A DNA stretch of 64,000 nucleotides from Flavilitoribacter nigricans DSM 23189 = NBRC 102662 (GTDB taxonomy: Bacteria; Bacteroidota; Bacteroidia; Chitinophagales; Saprospiraceae): positions 167,045 to 231,044 of the forward strand of contig NZ_PDUD01000027.1 of assembly GCF_002646595.1 (NCBI RefSeq). The letters run 5' to 3'. The notes beneath the pieces were generated by a model. That model was not told the origin of the DNA and ran no database searches. It saw only the letters and a list, made by a program, of their open reading frames with translations. A program made the position numbers and the translations under genes. This document shows, one piece after another, positions 60,516 through 64,000 of this stretch (positions are counted from its first letter, which is position 1; the number at the start of each line of letters is the position of its first letter).

Positions 60516-61943
60516 TCAACACTCAGGGACCACAATCGGAATATTCGCCGCCAGCCCACCCTGCGAGGTCTCCTTGTATTTGGTATGCATATCCTGGGCA
60601 GTTTCCCACATGGTCTTGATGACATTATCCAGTGGGACCTTGGCCTTATCCGGATCGCTTTCCAGTGCAATGTTAGCGGCGGTAATGGCTTTAACGGCCC
60701 CCATACTGTTGCGTTCGATGCAGGGTACCTGGACCAGGCCACCTACCGGATCGCAGGTGAGGCCGAGGTGGTGTTCCATCGCGATCTCGGCGGCCATCAG
60801 CGCCTGCCCGACAGTGCCGCCGAGTCCTTCGGTCAGGGCCGCGGCCGCCATTGCGGCGGACACCCCGATCTCGGCCTGGCAGCCACCCATGGCAGCGGAA
60901 ATGGTCGATCCCTTTTTGAAGATACTGCCGATCTCCCCGGCGGTCAGCAGGAACTTGACAATATCGTCATCGCTCACTTTGACGTCCGCAAAGCAGATGT
61001 AGTAGAACAGTACGGCCGGGATCACACCCGCCGAACCATTGGTGGGGGCGGTGACCACCCGACTGAAGCTGGCATTCTCTTCGTTGACGGCCATGGCGAA
61101 ACAACCGATCCACTTCACGATCTGCTGGAATTTGTAAGGCCGGGAAGCCAGCAGGCGAAGGAATTCATCGGCATTTTCGTAGGTCGGTACCCCGAGCAGC
61201 GTTTGCCGGATACCGGCGGCCCGGCGGCTAACGCCCAGGCCTCCGGGTAGTTCGCCCTTTTTGTGGCAGCCTTCGAAAACGCAATCGCGCATCACTTCCC
61301 AGATCTGCAGCAGGCCCTTTTTGATGGCCAGGCCGTTGCGCCAGCATTTCTCGTTCATCAGGACGACCTCCCAGATATTGGCATTTTCGTTGAGGCAGTA
61401 CCGGCGCAGTTCGGTAGCGGTGGAGATCGGAAAGGGAAGCTCCACGTAGGGCTCCTCGCCGATGGTCTCTCCTTCCTTCAGTACAAAGCCGCCGCCGATG
61501 GAAAAGTAGGTGTCCGTATGCAGGATTTGCCCACTTTCGTCCCAGGCGTGCAGTTTCATGCCGTTGGCGTGCTGAGCGAGGCATTTGTCGAAATGGAAGA
61601 CGAGGTCCTGCTCCAGCGTAAAGGGAATGAGATGCGTACCGTACAGGTGGATCTGCTTTTCCTGACGGACCGCCTGGGGGATGCGCTGCACTTCGTCCAG
61701 TGGAATGGTTTCGGGATCCTGACCGCTGAGACCCAGCAGAATAGCGAGATCAGTGCCGTGTCCTTCACCGGTGAGTGCAAGGGAGCCGAACAGTTCTACC
61801 TGTACCCGGGCCACCGTGGAGGGATCACTCTTTTTGGCGAGGGCCGCCAGGAAACGCTGTGCGGCTCTCCAGGGGCCAAGCGTGTGTGAGCTGGAAGGGC
61901 CAACCCCTATTTTGAACATGTCGAATACACTGATCGGTTCCAT
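60516..61943 (-). CDS. sdaA: L-serine ammonia-lyase (iron-sulfur-dependent, single chain)
   Basis: 475 residues. Converts L-serine to pyruvate and ammonia with a [4Fe-4S] cluster. N-terminal beta-domain begins [20 protein letters not shown], with [20 protein letters not shown] and [11 protein letters not shown]. The alpha-part has [20 protein letters not shown], the helix [20 protein letters not shown], and [20 protein letters not shown], with Cys residues (in GGCQ, LTCD and VPCI) as probable cluster ligands. Single gene. No -7/-33 element found upstream. Confidence 0.95.
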   Translation of the reverse strand: MEPISVFDMFKIGVGPSSSHTLGPWRAAQRFLAALAKKSDPSTVARVQVELFGSLALTGEGHGTDLAILLGLSGQDPETIPLDEVQRIPQAVRQEKQIHLYGTHLIPFTLEQDLVFHFDKCLAQHANGMKLHAWDESGQILHTDTYFSIGGGFVLKEGETIGEEPYVELPFPISTATELRRYCLNENANIWEVVLMNEKCWRNGLAIKKGLLQIWEVMRDCVFEGCHKKGELPGGLGVSRRAAGIRQTLLGVPTYENADEFLRLLASRPYKFQQIVKWIGCFAMAVNEENASFSRVVTAPTNGSAGVIPAVLFYYICFADVKVSDDDIVKFLLTAGEIGSIFKKGSTISAAMGGCQAEIGVSAAMAAAALTEGLGGTVGQALMAAEIAMEHHLGLTCDPVGGLVQVPCIERNSMGAVKAITAANIALESDPDKAKVPLDNVIKTMWETAQDMHTKYKETSQGGLAANIPIVVPEC

Positions 61944-62220
61944 TGGTCTGGTCTTTTAGGGTGGAAAGTTAGGAAGAAAAAAAGCAAATCTCCGGTAATG
62001 CGGAGAACAAGAATTCCGAAGTGAAAAGATTTCGAAACAAATAGAAATAATTATAATTTTTCGGAACAAAGCGCATCAATTTCCGTAAACCCATAGCGCT
62101 GGATAATGTGATCACATTATCCAGTGAACCGTTTTCCCTCCCATCGTGGTTCCGCCATTCCCTCCCCGCGGACCCGGTTCCTCAGTAAGCACTAAATAAC
62201 GACACTTAAACTGTTTGAAG

Positions 62221-63603
62221 ATGAATAAAGCTTTGCTTTTTCTTACCCTCTTTTTTAGCTCATTTTCCCTGCTAAAAGGAAATATCTCCACGGACACTGT
62301 TCTGCTCGAAAGAAGCATTATTACCCAAAAAGCCATTAAAGCAGTTGATTTTTCCAGAGATGGCCTCTTCCTGGTAACGGGAGGGTTCGGAAAAACGCTC
62401 GATATCTGGAATGCCTTTAATGGCCGGATCATTTACTCCCTCGAAGGACACGAAGATGATATCCTGGCGGTGCGTTGTTCTCCCGACGGCCGGATCATCG
62501 CCAGTGGGGGAGTGGATAAAAAAGTAATGCTCTGGGATATCATTACCGGCCGGCGGATCGCACTGCTGGAAGGACACAACGATGATGTCAGTGATCTCAG
62601 CTTCAGTCCGGACGGCCGATTCGTTTGTAGTGCCAGTTTCGATCGCACGGCCGTGATCTGGGATGTGATCACGGGTATTCGCATCCAGACGCTCAGCGGG
62701 CATCCCGATGATGTGACCTCCGTTGCGTTCAGCAAGGACGGCAAACGACTGGTGACTTCCTGCGCCGATCACAAGATCCGGATCTGGTCCGTGACTACGG
62801 GAGAACTGATCCGCACCCTGGAAGGACACGACGATGAAGTCTGGGACGTAAAATGGTCGCACAGCGCCAGACTGGTAGCCAGCGGCGGGACGGATAATAT
62901 GGCCGGCCTGTGGAACCCGGAAACCGGTGAACTGGTCAGAAAATTCGAAGGTCACTCTTCCGATGTGTGGACCGTTTCTTTTGACCAGGAAGGCCTGATG
63001 ATGGCTACCGGCAGTGCCGACCGCAGTATCAAACTCTGGGACCTGGCCACCGGCGACCTCATCATGAACATTTCCAGCGAGGTGCATACCTCGGATGTTG
63101 AAGAACTGGTCTTTAGTCCGGAAGGAGACCGTTTGGTCAGTGTCAGTCGCGACGGTTCGATCCGTTTCTGGGAGATCCCCAGCCTCGGCCGGCGGATCCG
63201 GATGATCGTGAGTAACCGGATCGAGCTCTGGTCGGCCCGTCAGCCCTACGAAAAATCAAGGGAATACGATAAGCGGATGCAGGAGCGTGAAGGATTGATC
63301 CAGGAGATGAAGGAGGATATTGTCGAAAAAATGCTGGATTACTACGTCGAAAATGTCAGCTGGAATACCGGGATTACCCTGGGAGACTACAATCCGGATA
63401 GCGAATACTATCACCTGTTCTCACCCATACTGGGCGATCTGAAAATGTACGTTTCCATCAATCAGGCACCGCTGATGGCGGAGTATTTTGACCAGGTAAC
63501 TTTTGAAGATCTGCGCATGGAGTATATCAACGGACGGCTGCGGCTGCATTCCATGGATGGTTTCCTGTCCGGCATCAATAAAAAATTCAAGGTCATGCCG
63601 TAG
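62221..63603 (+). CDS. Secreted WD40-repeat protein
   Basis: Start at ATG 62221 (signal peptide MNKALLFLTLFFSSFSLLKG); a TTG six bases earlier also opens the frame. 460 residues. Seven WD40 repeats from about 35 to 325, each with the GH...WD pattern: GHEDDILAVRCSPDG, GHNDDVSDLSFSPDG, GHPDDVTSVAFSKDG, GHDDEVWDVKWSHSA, GHSSDVWTVSFDQEG and so on, the last with VEELVFSPEGD, forming one seven-bladed propeller. The C-terminal 130 residues (EREGLIQEMKEDIVEKMLDY) form a separate helical and mixed domain I cannot name. Exported, periplasmic or surface; binding role assumed. No sorting tail seen. Single gene. Confidence 0.88.
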   Translation: MNKALLFLTLFFSSFSLLKGNISTDTVLLERSIITQKAIKAVDFSRDGLFLVTGGFGKTLDIWNAFNGRIIYSLEGHEDDILAVRCSPDGRIIASGGVDKKVMLWDIITGRRIALLEGHNDDVSDLSFSPDGRFVCSASFDRTAVIWDVITGIRIQTLSGHPDDVTSVAFSKDGKRLVTSCADHKIRIWSVTTGELIRTLEGHDDEVWDVKWSHSARLVASGGTDNMAGLWNPETGELVRKFEGHSSDVWTVSFDQEGLMMATGSADRSIKLWDLATGDLIMNISSEVHTSDVEELVFSPEGDRLVSVSRDGSIRFWEIPSLGRRIRMIVSNRIELWSARQPYEKSREYDKRMQEREGLIQEMKEDIVEKMLDYYVENVSWNTGITLGDYNPDSEYYHLFSPILGDLKMYVSINQAPLMAEYFDQVTFEDLRMEYINGRLRLHSMDGFLSGINKKFKVMP

Positions 63604-64000
63604 ACCGGCAGTACCTGCAAAATGCAAAGAGAACGGCAGCGCCGTAGCGCAATTGTTCAGTATACAAACATGAATCACCCCGGATTTTATAAAAGGCGGT
63701 ATATGACCTCGTAGAGGTCGAATATTCGTAGAATTTAGCCTGGATAAGCGTTTTCCGACCTCAGGGAGGTCGCACATTTACCACATTGCTCCATGTTGTA
63801 CGACCTCCCTGAGGTCGAAACCAGGAATTCGACTATTTTTCTACGAATGTTTAACCTCTACGAGGTCATTTTTGAGTCCTAAAAAAATTCAGGATGAACT
63901 GTGTTCCCATGCAAGCAAAAGAGTGAAAAAATTATGCTGATTTGTATTTGAGATAATATCGATTATCAAATTTTCGATCATATTTGATTACCGCAAATAC
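63604..64000. other. Gene-free right end with palindromic element
   Basis: No ORF I trust. It contains the nested palindrome 63701-63872; the last 128 bases are AT-rich and plain. Confidence 0.6.
63701..63872. repeat. Nested palindromic repeat element
   Basis: Outer arms ATGACCTCGTAGAGGT..ATTCGTAG (63703-63731) and its inverse (63841-63869), and inner arms CGACCTCAGGGAGGTCG (63756-63772) and CGACCTCCCTGAGGTCG (63801-63817), are inverted repeats of each other. Each arm is itself a small palindrome, GACCTC-nnn-GAGGTC. The whole 172 bp could fold into a long cruciform with side stems. Same design as 15962-16104 but unrelated sequence. Confidence 0.75.

Overview
The window comes from a member of the Bacteroidota. 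The signs are secreted proteins with type IX secretion (T9SS) sorting tails of both the A and B kinds, many signal-peptide beta-barrel proteins, a carboxypeptidase-regulatory/plug/beta-barrel receptor, CrtZ-type carotenoid hydroxylase, and repeated promoter elements of the form TTG-N19/20-TAnnTTTG. Base composition is near 50% GC by eye with no strong SD sequences. A free-living Saprospiria (Lewinella-like) bacterium would fit, but that is a guess.

Layout. 1-3.9 kb: tail of a DUF885-like gene, then a visibly AT-richer leftward cassette (secreted WCWAA cysteine protease, a cytosolic protein with a Gly-rich tail, a multi-pass membrane protein). 3.9-6 kb: NarX/NarL-type two-component pair. 6.3-12.8 kb: single genes (DUF481 barrel, lipoprotein with a stop codon inside its signal peptide, a small archaeo-eukaryotic-primase-like protein, VTT membrane protein, PNPOx-fold protein, secreted esterase, FAD reductase behind a possible attenuator). 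12.8-15.5 kb: ECF sigma / membrane regulator / repeat-protein operon. 15.5-16.5 kb: gene-free repeat nest with a palindrome cluster and a 161-bp MITE. 16.5-28.5 kb: PPK2, a coiled-coil/barrel protein, and three T9SS cargo proteins. 28.7-32.8 kb: core block carA-eno-ftsB/divIC-sucD, with carA preceded by a consensus promoter and a 12-codon arginine-rich upstream ORF. 33-38 kb: tail-anchored protein, crtZ, giant NtrY-like kinase. 38.3-38.7 kb: RNase P RNA. 38.8-50.5 kb: TonB-type receptor, second MITE copy, AraC regulator, signal-peptide methyltransferase, alaS, penicillin acylase, carboxypeptidase-regulatory protein. 50.5-57.6 kb: membrane MutS-like ATPase, polytopic membrane protein, corA, DUF6089-like barrel, and a DUF2007-msrB-msrA operon whose last two genes overlap across an A10 run. 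57.9-64 kb: pdeM, a small lipoprotein/barrel/zinc-ribbon operon, sdaA, a secreted WD40 protein, and a terminal nested palindrome.

No CRISPR array, rRNA, tRNA, prophage or complete insertion sequence was seen. The observations I consider most worth testing are the Arg-rich upstream ORF at carA, the MsrB/MsrA slippery overlap, the promoter/leader-peptide/terminator unit before the FAD reductase, the stand-alone primase-like protein, and the paired 161-bp MITEs. All coordinates and motifs were read by eye; family names without an exact motif are tentative.
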